A model generated the notes under the pieces. That model worked only from the letters and a program-made list of their open reading frames with translations, made no database searches and was not told the origin of the DNA. Below, piece after piece: positions 1 to 8,717 of a stretch of 64,000 bases of DNA. Source of the DNA: Paenibacillus sp. RC334 (lineage in GTDB: Bacteria; Bacillota; Bacilli; Paenibacillales; Paenibacillaceae); assembly GCF_030034735.1 (NCBI RefSeq), contig NZ_CP125370.1:5317001-5381000 (forward strand). The letters are read 5' to 3'. The first letter of the stretch is position 1, and every line of letters starts with the position of its first letter. Made by a program: the position numbers and the translations under genes.

Positions 1-121
1 GTAGATGTAAAATTATATGAAAAGAATCAACTCCTATTTTTTTGTAGTGGTCTATAAAAAATGGGAATAACTCTAAATCTGGTGAAAAAACGGAACATAG
101 TCTAAGAATTTGTTTCTTCAT
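1..121 (-). CDS. Glycosyltransferase-like protein, N-terminal part, cut by window edge
   Basis: About 40 codons are visible, starting at an ATG at 121 preceded by the purine-rich site AGAAGGTAGG. The start reads MKKQILRLCSVF, followed by a segment (LFPFFIDHYKKIGVDSF) that resembles the 'FFxxHYxxLGVD' opening of GT-A-type glycosyltransferases that extend a sugar chain. The rest lies beyond base 1, so the product cannot be confirmed. A second glycosyltransferase-like gene at 2031-2861 makes a glycan role for this accessory region plausible. The call rests on a short motif resemblance only. Confidence 0.5.
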   Translation of the reverse strand, partial: MKKQILRLCSVFSPDLELFPFFIDHYKKIGVDSFHIILHL

Positions 122-218
122 TACCTACCTACCTTCTAATTATTTTATGACTATCTAATTAGCTCATAATGATGACACGCACGCCACTTGTGAAGTGGTT
201 TTGGTAATATACCTAACA

Positions 219-776
219 TCAGACGATAAGCGAGGCATAAGTGAGCTGGTTCTCAAGGATAAAGGCCAACTCATAGAAAATTCCCATATCGTCATTATCT
301 GTGGATGGAATAAATTCATCATTTGAAACACTTCTTGTATATCCCAAATTCAGCATTATTTCTTTCATTTCCCCTATAAAGCGCTTATTTAAAAGTAAAT
401 CAATATCACCAATACCCCTCAATAAATATCATCATACAACAATTTTGAAAGAGCAACTCCTTTCATTAATACTACAGGTATTTTTTGATCTTCAGCACAT
501 CTAGCTAGCCTATCCAGTTCGTTTAAGTACAACTGTCCTTCCTCTATTAGCTTACTTACTTTGTTACCAAATTTTTCCTAACACCAACCGATAATAGCTC
601 TCTAAGATAGTTATATGGTACTAGAAACATCTTCTGATTTGTGCTCTATCAAAAAATGATTCCCAGTCTATATCGACGTAATTTTGTATGTTTATTCCTT
701 CGGGAGAGTCAATATTATGTGCTATCTCAATAAGAAGCTTATCTTCGTTACATAAACTACTAAGAACTGAACTCAT
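219..776 (-). pseudogene. Broken nucleotidyltransferase-like gene (NTP_transf_5 type)
   Basis: Three reading frames on the minus strand can be joined into one protein. Part 1 (776 down to 621) starts MSSVLSSLCNEDK and ends near IDWESFFDRAQIRR. Part 2 contains PYNYLRELLSVGV. Part 3 contains VVLMKGVALSKLLYDD, then a frame change near 422, then RGIGDIDLLLNKRF. The 'LMKG...L...R..GDIDLL' pattern is typical of the uncharacterised nucleotidyltransferase family PF14907, in which the GDIDLL aspartates bind metal. At least two frame breaks and a lost C-terminus make it a remnant. Such genes often accompany lasso-peptide clusters, but no precursor or maturation gene is seen here. Confidence 0.6.
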
Positions 777-1021
777 GAAATCCCATCTCTTTATCAAGTT
801 TATTGTTAATAACAATATTAATTAATTAACCTATTACCGTAACCTTTTCTTATATTATATTTACAAATTTTGAAAATGCAACATATTTCCTTGATTAATA
901 CTGTTAAAATTTATGACTTTAAGCATATTTTCAGGTGAATTCGTCGATATAAAGGCGACTTACCCCATCGGATAATCTGTCTTTTTTCCTAGACAGGTTG
1001 CTTATCACATGCAGACAGATC

Positions 1022-1470
1022 TTAAATAGCTTGAACTTCTGGCCAAAGTTCAGCTTTTACTGTCCACCCATGTGTAATTGGCGTATCATAACCAGGCTCA
1101 AGAGCAAACTGGTTAACGTTTGCTGCACACCTTCCATTATGGCTTCAATATCACTTACCTCTGTTTCGAGTGGGGCCGATAAGTCAAGAGAGAACCCTTT
1201 AGGTGTAGCTCCCATAGCTAAAACATTACCGCATGTACATGCTGCTGCCCATCTTCCATAAAACTTAAATTTTCTTCCAGAGTTAACTTTCTTTTAATGT
1301 ATGAGGGATGATCAATCGAGTTAGACAAGGTATGGTGCACTCGGATCCCCAGTAAATTCAGAAAGGTTTAAAATAATACAGCCATCAAATTTCTCAATTT
1401 TGGCTGTAGAGGCATACTTCCCCAAGACATTTCGGATAAACGATTTTTCCTCTAATTGTTTCAATTGCAT
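1022..1470 (-). pseudogene. Frameshifted gene, possibly AIR-synthase (PurM)-like
   Basis: The gene starts at ATG 1470, seven to eight bases after AAGGAG, with MQLKQLEEKSFIRNV. It runs to a stop after GDPSAPYLV, but coding-like sequence continues in other frames: SNSIDHPSYIKRKL, then GRWAAACTCGNVLAMGATPK, then EPGYDTPITHGWTVK, ending at 1022. The stretch NVLAMGATP recalls the 'NDILAMGAxP' motif of PurM/SelD/ThiL-type ATP-binding domains. Family assignment is tentative. Several frameshifts show it is not functional. Its strand and position suggest it once shared a unit with the broken nucleotidyltransferase gene at 219-776. Confidence 0.4.
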
Positions 1471-1635
1471 TTTAATTAATCACTCCTTATAGAATGTGTA
1501 CCCAAGGTTTTTATGCCTCATGGGTATCTTGAGAGTGAATTATAGTTACTAGACTATTGACTTGTCAATACTAGTCAATTATGTTTATATTACTTACTTA
1601 ACATATGACTAACGCATTTTCACAAAGTACAGAGT

Positions 1636-2034
1636 AAATCAAACTGGTTTGATACCCATTACTTATCCGCTGGATCATTGATTCAACAAAGGGCCTACGA
1701 TTCTTTAAAAGAATTATGCATTATGGAAACGCTCTCTCGTTTTACCCCTGTCCTAGTAGGTACACTACCCCTTAACCTGAACGTAAGTGGTAGTGATCTT
1801 GATATCCTTTGTTGCTTTGAAGATCAAGAAAAGTTTTACGAATATTTGTCTCTAAATTTTTCGAAACACTTTAGGTATTTCATAATTCATTCGTTATCAC
1901 ATTACGCAAGTCTTTACGTAACGCAACACGATCAACCCAATTACTTGTACGTACATTTATTTATTGACAAAAAGAAGTTAAAATGGAAGTATATTATTTA
2001 TGTGCCAACATATATGAGAGAGGTGTTAATGTGA
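1636..2034 (+). pseudogene. DUF4269-like nucleotidyltransferase fold protein, truncated
   Basis: The readable product contains TPVLVGTLPLNLNVSGSDLD, which matches the 'LVGTxPLxxxxxxSDLDI' core of DUF4269 proteins, a nucleotidyltransferase-like family of unknown function. Family-like residues (NWFDTHYLSAGSLIQQRAY) begin upstream of the first usable start, a TTG at 1678, and no ATG, GTG or TTG precedes them in frame. The family is usually about 170 residues; this product is about 118 from the TTG and its C-terminal part is unlike the family. I read it as damaged at both ends. Its stop TGA (2032-2034) overlaps the GTG start of the next gene at 2031. Confidence 0.5.
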
Positions 2035-2861
2035 AGTTCGATACATCGCCACAAAAGCTAAAAAACAAACGATTAATTTTTGCACTGCTAGCGCATCAAG
2101 ACGAAGATGTATTAACTGCTCAGATAGATAACATTCGTTATTTTAATCCAAATGCCGGCATTGTTTTGTACAATGGAGGTACGAATGTTAATTTTGCTAA
2201 AAATATGAATGTATTAATTTATCCTCAGAGTCATCCATTGAAATACGGAAATATCGCGCCGTATTTTTGGGAAATTATGAATTGGATCGAAACTATGCAA
2301 CTAGATTACGACTATATAATGAATGTTGATCATGATATGCTTTTTATCAAGCATGGTTTCGAAACATTTCTTGACGAGATTATGAAAGAAAATGATTGCA
2401 TAGGATGGAGACTCGAAAATTCTATTGATCATCCAAATTCAGTTCCAATCGAAAGTATGGTAATTGAATGGAATTTATGGAAGCCTATTTTCAAAACTAA
2501 TATTTATAAGAGTTATTTTAACCCTGGTCAAGTTTACACTCGTGCAATAGTCAAGCGTATGCTCACTCATGTCGAACATTCAGTCGTCGAACCTCTTATT
2601 AGGAACTCAGAGGCTTACGCCTTAGAAGAGGTTTTTTTTGTCACGCTTGCAATGGCTTGTGGAGGCAAAATAGGCGAATATCCTGGCGGAAGTAAATTTA
2701 ACGAAGCCGTACGATGGGGTGAAAATATCACTTACATGGATATGAATGAATCCAATAAGAATCCGAATTATTATTGGATTCATCCCATTAAAGGCGAAGA
2801 ACTCATTCAATTAAGCAGACAGATTCCAAAGATACCGAACAGAACAACGTGCAATCTGTAA
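2031..2861 (+). CDS. Putative glycosyltransferase-like protein
   Basis: The best start is GTG 2031, eight bases after GAGAGAGG, giving 276 residues. The sequence opens with a strand-like LIFALLAHQDED (about residues 15-26) followed by IRYFNPNAGIVLYNGG, and has YIMNVDHDMLF around 96-105, where the DHD could be the metal- and nucleotide-sugar-binding DxD of a GT-A fold. No membrane segment is visible, so it should be cytoplasmic. The acceptor and sugar are unknown. The gene overlaps the DUF4269-like remnant and may be translationally coupled to it. Low GC compared with the region after 6250 suggests acquisition by transfer. Confidence 0.55.
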   Translation: MKFDTSPQKLKNKRLIFALLAHQDEDVLTAQIDNIRYFNPNAGIVLYNGGTNVNFAKNMNVLIYPQSHPLKYGNIAPYFWEIMNWIETMQLDYDYIMNVDHDMLFIKHGFETFLDEIMKENDCIGWRLENSIDHPNSVPIESMVIEWNLWKPIFKTNIYKSYFNPGQVYTRAIVKRMLTHVEHSVVEPLIRNSEAYALEEVFFVTLAMACGGKIGEYPGGSKFNEAVRWGENITYMDMNESNKNPNYYWIHPIKGEELIQLSRQIPKIPNRTTCNL

Positions 2862-3145
2862 ATTCGCTAATTAGGTCTCTAACTATTAAGTATTCATGTT
2901 GAACACTCCTGCCACTTAGTAAGGCTACAATCGGGGGATTCTTTGATTATCAAACCTATTGATTTGAAGTTCTCAGGTCATACCACTCCGCTTTATAAGA
3001 AAGCTGACCGCACAAATTCTCTCCATGATTAATCTGCAATGGATTTAGTCAACTGCTTGTTTTTAAGCATATTCACTTGCAGACTTTCGATGTTGATCGT
3101 TTTGTTCTCACGTCGTGAATGCGTGCCGCTTCTTGCTTTGCTTTA
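2862..3145. other. Intergenic stretch without a recognisable gene
   Basis: This stretch between the glycosyltransferase-like gene and the 32-bp palindrome has stops in all frames. I see no clear terminator, promoter or repeat in it. Confidence 0.5.
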
Positions 3146-3177
3146 TGGTTACTACTTAGGTACCTAAGTAGTAACCA
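3146..3177. repeat. Perfect 32-bp palindrome
   Basis: The left arm TGGTTACTACTTAGGT is followed directly by its exact reverse complement with no spacer. A second small inverted repeat, CTTAC-ATC-GTAAG, lies just beside it at about 3179-3191. The site is about 44 bases outside the 3' end of the group II intron. There is no T-tract, so it is not an ordinary terminator. Its function is unknown; a protein-binding site or mobile-element end are possible. Confidence 0.75.
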
Positions 3178-3220
3178 CTTACATCGTAAGCGTCAAATAG
3201 CCCACATCTTCAGGACAAGG

Positions 3221-3270
3221 GTAGAGTAAAGGGCTGGGACTGCCAGCCCCTTCTCATCAAACCGTACGTC
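3221..3270 (-). mobile_element. Group II intron, 3' end remnant
   Basis: On the minus strand the sequence runs ACGTACGGTTTGATGAG, then a GGGCTGG...CCAGCCC hairpin, then TTTACTCTAC. This is the usual 3' half of domain V, domain VI and the 3' boundary of bacterial group II introns. The 5' half of domain V is gone, so the junction with the inserted IS lies near 3268-3275. It pairs with the intron 5' portion at about 4300-5297 on the same strand. Confidence 0.7.
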
Positions 3271-3357
3271 AGACTGGCTAACAATTATTAAAATCTCGTT
3301 TTTTGGCATGAAAATGGATGTCCTTTGTCGAATTTCTATATAAGGAGATGAGCGTGT

Positions 3358-4310
3358 ATGCCTTATATCGAAGGTGAAGATAGATATCAAATTTATTTAC
3401 TGCCAAATACGTTGGACGACTTTGTAGAAGAAGAAAATTCTGTCCGAGTCATTGATGCCTACGTCGATAGTTTGGCCCTGGAAGAATTGGGGTTTTCAGA
3501 TGTATCAGAGTACCAAAGCCGGGCAAAAACCCTATCGCCGGGAGGATCTTCTCAAGCTCTATCTTTATTTCTATATGAACGGCATCCGTTCCTCTCGCAA
3601 GATGGAAACCGAAACGAAAAGAAACATTGAACTGATGTGGCTAATTGGCAAGCTCCAGCCGGACCATGGCACATTATCTGCTTTCATGAAGAATAACCAA
3701 ATAGCTATAAAAAAGCTGTTTAAAGAGTTCACCTTAATGTTAAAAGGTTTCGGATTGATCGATGGTCAACTTGTCGCGATAGACGGTACAAAATTAAAGG
3801 CGGACTGCTCTAAAAAACAACACTTTAATACTAATGTTATCAGTAAGAAGCTAGAGTACATCGATCAAAAAATCGATGAATACTTGCGTGATTTTTTAAC
3901 GGAGAACAATCGCCAAAAAAAGCAGGAAATCACAGAGAAGTTAGAGGATTATCAAAAGCGAATGCATGCGTTGCAGGTAATTAAAAAGAACTTAAGGATA
4001 CGGGTGAAAATCAGCTTTGCGTTACCGATTCGGATGCTAAATCAATGAAAAATAACGGGAAGCATGAAGTTTGTTTCAATGTTCAAACTGCGGTGGACAG
4101 CAAGTATAAACTAATCGTGGACTGCGATACGGTCAATGATGTCAACGATCAAGGGCAGCTGTCCAACATGGTGCAGAAAACAAAGCAAGTTTTTCATGAT
4201 CAAAAAACCACAATTGTGGCCGATACAGGCTATTTTAATTACCTTGAAACATCGACGTTGTCGATGAAAGCACCGAACTCTTAATTAAGCCGCATTTGGG
4301 GTTCCAGGAT
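3358..4310 (+). pseudogene. IS1182-family-like transposase, frameshifted and truncated
   Basis: A ribosome-binding site (AAGGAGATGA) precedes ATG 3358. The protein must be pieced together from three frames: MPYIEGEDRYQIYLLPNTLD (frame 1), then KPYRREDLLKLYLY and MELMWL-type sequence with FGLIDGQLVAIDGTKLKA (frame 2), then KNNGKHEVCFNVQTAVDSKY and VADTGYFN (frame 3). The pattern 'VAIDGTKLKA...N.Q.AVD...ADTGY' is that of IS1182/IS1182-like DDE transposases. Frame changes lie near 3510 and 4045. The sequence ends abruptly near 4285-4310, where it meets group II intron sequence read in the opposite direction. No right-hand terminal repeat is visible, so the end was deleted. Confidence 0.75.
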
Positions 4311-4655
4311 ACGTTTGACTGCCGCTTGCACGACACGGTCTTCTACGGTAGGAATGCCTAGAGGTCTTAACGTGCCGTCCGCCTTCGGGATGTGGACTCT
4401 CTTTACCGGCTTTGGCCGGTACGTCTTGCTTCGCAGCGCGTGCTGAAGGGCTTGTACATGGCTCTCCAACTCAGACTCGTATGCCTTTAGGGTCACTTTG
4501 TCTACGCCTGCAGCTCCCTTATTGCGTTTCACCTCTCGAAAGGCTTCCTCCAAGTTTGGTACTGCCCAAATCTTGTCGATGAGGCTATACCATCTGCGCT
4601 TCTTGCCACCTTCTCCTTCACGGAAATGCCTGACGGTTTTCGTCTTTTCCTCCAT
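4281..4655 (-). pseudogene. Group II intron reverse transcriptase/maturase, N-terminal fragment
   Basis: The 124-residue remnant starts at ATG 4655 and contains VKRNKGAAGVDKVTL (about 42-56), then YRPKPVKRVHIPKADG and RPLGIPTVEDRVVQ. These are the RT-0/RT-1/RT-2 blocks of LtrA-type intron-encoded proteins, which reverse transcribe the spliced intron and help it fold. The catalytic YADD, maturase and endonuclease parts are missing: the frame breaks off after RILEP, where IS1182-like sequence begins. The intron can therefore no longer make its own protein. Confidence 0.85.
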
Positions 4656-5297
4656 GCTTTATCTACTTCCCTTCTAACACCCAGCGGATTAGCCCTGTGG
4701 GCAGTATTCCGAGTGCATGGTTGGTCCTTAACCCCAGACGGTCTACCATTATGTTCGACCCCGGTTCTACGCGCTTCGTGGCTCCCCGGCTTCTGCCTGG
4801 TACATGGCAGTTTTTTTCAGCACTTCTCTTTCACGGTTTCGGGCTTCGCACCAGGTCACTGCCTTTTCAAGTCGGCGCCTGCATCGGCGACTCTGCGCCA
4901 ATTCACTTGCCTTTGCGGCCTTTCCGGCAAGCTTCTTCACTACTATCCCTACGTCTGACTTCTTACCCTCCGTCGTTTCGTTCTTGACCTCACGATCAAC
5001 GAAAGTTACCGCTTCGCGGAGAGGATAAGATCTCCTTGGGTCACGTCATCGCACTTTCCCCCGAATCCAGTCCTCTTAACCTACAAGAGTTACGGATGGT
5101 ATGGGACGTTCCTTTCTTTTGCAAGGTTGTCCTACTCTGCCGGCCAACTTGGTTTTGCCGCCTGTTCCGGGTTTTGCCTTCTCATCCTCAGCACCCTTCC
5201 TCACGGACAGAGCACTATGAGTCAGCTATGTACTTCCGCCATCTCGCGGTGTACCGGGGGACCTTCACCCGTTAGCACGATGCGCTGCCAAGCGCAC
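4300..5297 (-). mobile_element. Group II intron, 5' portion (RNA domains I-III plus truncated ORF)
   Basis: The minus-strand sequence beginning at 5297 reads GTGCGCTTGGCAGCGCATCG, followed by GCTAACGGGTGAAGGTCCC. This fits the GUGYG 5' boundary and the early domain I sequence of bacterial group II introns. About 640 bases of RNA scaffold precede the reverse-transcriptase start at 4655, a normal length for domains I-III. The intron stands immediately downstream of a terminator-like hairpin (5298-5320), the target preference known for bacterial class C introns. Its 3' end is at 3221-3270. Confidence 0.75.
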
Positions 5298-5320
5298 AAA
5301 AGGAGGTCCTGCAGGACCTC
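5298..5320 (-). terminator. Terminator-like hairpin at the intron insertion site
   Basis: An 18-bp perfect palindrome, GAGGTCCTGCAGGACCTC (5303-5320), is followed on the minus strand by CTTTT and then directly by the intron 5' end. It forms the 5' exon of the group II intron. Confidence 0.7.
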
Positions 5321-5350
5321 TTCCGATTGATTACAGACATATGTATGAAG

Positions 5351-5730
5351 TTAAGAGATGGAATAGGCGTAAATAGGCTCGATCGGCTTAAAGTACAGAT
5401 ACCCGTCGTCCCATGGCTGGAAGTGCAAGTCCATTCGTGAATTCTCCCAAGGGACAGGGGGACCTTTTGTGCCGAGACGACCCGGAATCACAGTCACCTC
5501 AATGACAGCGTGAAATTCCTGATAGCCGAACAGCAAATTCTCGTGCATCGCGATATTCTCATACTTATTCCCAAAAAAGCATGTTCCTCCTGCAGCTGGT
5601 AATGATAATAGATGTAGCGCGCCATCATTCCCCGCTTCAGATGAGCGATCCGGCCAACACGTCGCTCCACTGGATTTTTGCGCAACCAATGCTCATAACC
5701 TGCGGGTTCATTGAAGTGGGATACTGCCAT
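5351..5730 (-). pseudogene. Unrecognised gene, frameshifted
   Basis: Two frames join into one protein: MAVSHFNEPAGYEHWL...ARYIYYHYQLQEE (from 5730) and then GNKYENIAMHENLLFGYQEF...LYFKPIEPIYAY (to 5351). The frame change is near 5570-5580. I do not recognise the family; it is rich in aromatic residues, has no membrane segment and would be about 120 residues. Its start lies directly on the broken end of the IS630 remnant, which suggests the N-terminus was created or replaced at that junction. Confidence 0.45.
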
Positions 5731-6129
5731 GTTTGGGGGTGTAATGGATTATTTCCAGCCGTTTGTCTAGACGCAAAGCCGTTTCGGATTCAAAAGCTTC
5801 ATATAACGAGGCTATTGAGTCGGTATTCAATTTGCCTATCACCAAACGGATTTTGGGTGTACTCGGGTAATGAACGTCTAACAATTTCCGAACTTGCTCC
5901 ACCCACACCATTTTTGTGCGACGAGGACGAACACTGACGTGCCGCCAGCCTGCAAGTGGTTCGGTGAAGATAAAGATACTACAGGTTCCATGGTGCACGT
6001 ATTCCGAGTCTTCGTGCATTGGCTCGGCGGGCTTCATCGGGATCGGTTTTCGTGCGTCATCCAGTAGTTTGGAACGGTTTCTCATCCATACAAATCACAG
6101 GACATGGGTAAATGGTATACCTCTGGTTG
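5712..6129 (-). pseudogene. IS630-family transposase remnant
   Basis: The minus strand reads VICMDEKPFQ (near 6110), then after a frame change ARKPIPMKPAEP, GTCSIFIFTEPLAGWRHV, LLDVHYP and HYTPKHGS. This is the catalytic half of IS630-type DDE transposases: the first Asp is in CMDE, the second in the 'L..LN' region (here GKLNTDSIASLYE, in which the Asp-Asn of DNLN is degraded), and the final Glu region is missing. The N-terminal helix-turn-helix half and the C-terminus are lost. It is not functional. Confidence 0.75.
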
Positions 6130-6251
6130 TCTCCTGTGCACGGATCTGTCTCTGGATCTCGTTACGATTCAAAGGTATTATCACATGCGCTGGAATATCG
6201 AGACAGAATATCGTTACTTTAAGGAACTTCTCAGTTTCTAGAAAACCTGCA

Positions 6252-7271
6252 TCAAACCCGTACAGAAGACAGTCCAAATGCTTCAGCCATGAGACGTATA
6301 GATTTCATTTTGGCGTCAAAGTCATGAATAATGCTTGCGACCATGATTTCCTGTGTATGATAAGCCTCACTCAATTGCTCAATTTGGTGCTTCACCTGCT
6401 CGGGTGAGCCAACCACCATGCGCTTGCGATTCTCGCGGATGCGCATCCGGTCATATGGCGTATACGGATAGGCCAATGCCTTTTCTACGGAAGGTGTGCC
6501 GGCTGAGCGCATTCCCTGCTCCAGCAACACCAGGGACAGGTCCATACTGGAAGCCAATCGGTTGGCTTCCTCTTCGGTATCCGCACAGATAGCAAATACA
6601 GCGACAAGTGAACGCGGCTGATCACTGTGCTGCGAAGGCTTAAAATGCTCCTGATACTCTTTCATCGCTCCTGTGCCGCCTTCGCCGTTGATGAACTGCG
6701 CAAATGCAAAGCCCACGCCACGTTCGGCTGCAAGCCCTGCACTGTCGCCGCTGGAGCCTAGCAGCCACATTTCTGGCACGGTTTCTACGAGCGGCATCGC
6801 CTGTAATGAGCCGAAGCGATGCTCACTGCCTGTACTATCATGCAAATAAGCTAGCAGGTCATCCAACTGCTCAGGGTACAGATCGACGCCACCTCTAATT
6901 TTGCCCTCCTGCAAGGCTCTGGTAGCGATTGGCATGCCTCCCGGGGCACGTCCCAGGCCCAAATCCATGCGCCCCGGGTACAAACCCTCCAGTACACGGA
7001 AGTTTTCCGCTACTTTATAGGCGCTGTAATGCGGCAGCATCACACCCCCTGATCCCACTCGAATTGCCCGGGTACGAGCGGCCAGATGCGAAATCAATAC
7101 CTCAGGGCTGGAACCAGCAAGATTAGAGGCAGCATGATGCTCTGATACCCAAAAGCGATGATACCCCAAGCGCTCCGCCTCTATAGCAAGCTCAGCGGTC
7201 TTTTGTAATGCTTGCGCATGCGTCATGCCTTCCGATACCGGAGATTGGTCAAGAATGCTGAGTTTTATCAT
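6252..7271 (-). CDS. LLM-class flavin-dependent oxidoreductase (luciferase-like)
   Basis: The protein has 339 residues, the usual size for the bacterial luciferase-like monooxygenase family that uses FMNH2 or F420. It opens with the family's KLSILDQSPV strand, has WVSEHHA at about 41-47, the 'GSGGVMLPHYSAYKVAENFRVLEGLYPGR' region near 73-100 (only parts of which I cite as diagnostic: GGVMLPHYS and GRMDLGLGRAPG), and a C-terminal VGSPEQVKHQI. It is of the B. subtilis YhbW type. The substrate is unknown. It has no signal peptide and should be cytoplasmic. The start is ATG 7271 after AAAGGT. It is a single gene, next to the IS630 debris. Confidence 0.85.
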   Translation of the reverse strand: MIKLSILDQSPVSEGMTHAQALQKTAELAIEAERLGYHRFWVSEHHAASNLAGSSPEVLISHLAARTRAIRVGSGGVMLPHYSAYKVAENFRVLEGLYPGRMDLGLGRAPGGMPIATRALQEGKIRGGVDLYPEQLDDLLAYLHDSTGSEHRFGSLQAMPLVETVPEMWLLGSSGDSAGLAAERGVGFAFAQFINGEGGTGAMKEYQEHFKPSQHSDQPRSLVAVFAICADTEEEANRLASSMDLSLVLLEQGMRSAGTPSVEKALAYPYTPYDRMRIRENRKRMVVGSPEQVKHQIEQLSEAYHTQEIMVASIIHDFDAKMKSIRLMAEAFGLSSVRV

Positions 7272-7399
7272 ATAAAGTCTGACCTTTCTGTTTGGGAATA
7301 AGAATAGGCATTAATTATAGCACGCGAAGCCACAGTTACCCAAGAGGGCTCAATTTTATTTACCCTGAAAAATTGATTTCACACAGGAATTGGAAATGT

Positions 7400-8563
7400 T
7401 TATTTTTCGTTGAGGCTCGCCTTCACTTTATCCGCTTCATAAAGATGAGAACGCTTTTTAAAGAAACTAAACAGATGTGTGACGATAACCTTCAATACAG
7501 CATAGCCCGGAACCGCCAGTATAATCCCTACCACTCCAAACAGATTGCCCGCCGTCAGAATGACAAAGATAATCGTGATTGGATGCACCCGGAGAGACTT
7601 GCCCATAATTTGCGGAGAAATAAATTTACCCTCAATGAGCTGTACGACTGTCCATACAATGACCATTTTGAGCAGCATAACCGGAGATGTTACCAAAGCT
7701 ACAATTAATGCAGGCGTAATGGCAATCACAGGTCCCAAATAAGGAACAACGCTCGTAAAGGACGCAATGACGGCAAGCGTCAGAGAATAGTCCAGTCCGA
7801 TGATCAAGTAGCCGATATACAACAGCACCCCGATACAGAAGCTGACAATAATCTGCCCCCGGATATATGAGCTGACCTGATGATTCATTTCGGTCATAAT
7901 GCGATCAGTCTCTTTACGAAACATAGGCGGGAACATCTTCAGCACCGACTGTGGCAGCTTGCGTCCATCCTTCAGCAGGTAGAACAGAATAAATGGAACC
8001 GTAGCGATCGCAAGCACCGTTTCTGTGACTACACCCAAAAAACTTCCCAAACTTGCCCAGATATTATTAATGAAGGCAGATAACTTTTCAGAAGCTTTGG
8101 AGGCCAGCTCCGACGGATTGATTTGAATCGTGTTTTGGAACTGGTTCACGAAGTCACTGCCAATTAATTTCTCAAACTGTTGTTGTACTTGCTCGCTATA
8201 TGCAGGCACATTTTGAATCAATCCCTGAATCTGATCGCGGATCACGGGCACTACCGATGTAATCACGATGGTAATGATCCCTATGATGAGCAAATACAGC
8301 ACAATAATGGAGTATATCCGCTTGACCTTGTTGCGCTCCAGTACATCAACCAGCGGATTGAACAGATAGTACAAAACTCCGGACAAAATGACTGGGAGAA
8401 TGATCGTTTTCAGCAGCACAATAACGGGGGTAAATATGTACGAAATTTTGGTAAGCACCAATACATTTAAGCCGATCAGCAGCAGTACCAGCAGGAATAA
8501 CACAAACTTGTTGTTCAGAAAAAACTTTTTGAATCGGTCTTTCCATGCCGGAGTTGTTTCCAC
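7400..8563 (-). CDS. AI-2E family transporter (PerM/YueF/YtvI-like membrane protein)
   Basis: The product is 387 residues, starting at GTG 8563, eight bases after AAGGGG. It shows the family layout: two or three N-terminal membrane spans (about 15-35, 37-70, 80-105), a soluble coiled region (about 107-160), then several spans including [30 protein letters not shown], and a late [15 protein letters not shown] motif that is diagnostic. The family was named for autoinducer-2 export, but members also act in sodium or other transport, so no substrate can be given. It is probably a monocistronic membrane protein. Confidence 0.85.
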   Translation of the reverse strand: METTPAWKDRFKKFFLNNKFVLFLLVLLLIGLNVLVLTKISYIFTPVIVLLKTIILPVILSGVLYYLFNPLVDVLERNKVKRIYSIIVLYLLIIGIITIVITSVVPVIRDQIQGLIQNVPAYSEQVQQQFEKLIGSDFVNQFQNTIQINPSELASKASEKLSAFINNIWASLGSFLGVVTETVLAIATVPFILFYLLKDGRKLPQSVLKMFPPMFRKETDRIMTEMNHQVSSYIRGQIIVSFCIGVLLYIGYLIIGLDYSLTLAVIASFTSVVPYLGPVIAITPALIVALVTSPVMLLKMVIVWTVVQLIEGKFISPQIMGKSLRVHPITIIFVILTAGNLFGVVGIILAVPGYAVLKVIVTHLFSFFKKRSHLYEADKVKASLNEK

Positions 8564-8666
8564 ATGACATTCCCCTTCTCTTTAAGCAAATGAGTGTAAT
8601 GACCCTTCATATCGTTAAGATATATTCTTAGATCAAAATATACAAGGTTATACCCGAATAAACACA

Positions 8667-8712
8667 AAAGCAAACAAAGTTGTACGACAGCATACAGACT
8701 TTGCTTGCTTTG
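8667..8712 (-). terminator. Terminator after the LCP gene
   Basis: The minus strand has AAAGCAAGCAAAGT, a 17-base loop, then ACTTTGTTTGCTTTTGTGTTT. It lies just after the stop of the gene at 8718. Confidence 0.65.
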
Positions 8713-8717
8713 GAATG

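Noticed and set aside
6095..6277. 60-codon minus-strand frame between IS630 remnant and the flavin monooxygenase
   Set aside because: It overlaps the IS630 remnant out of frame and has no homology I recognise.
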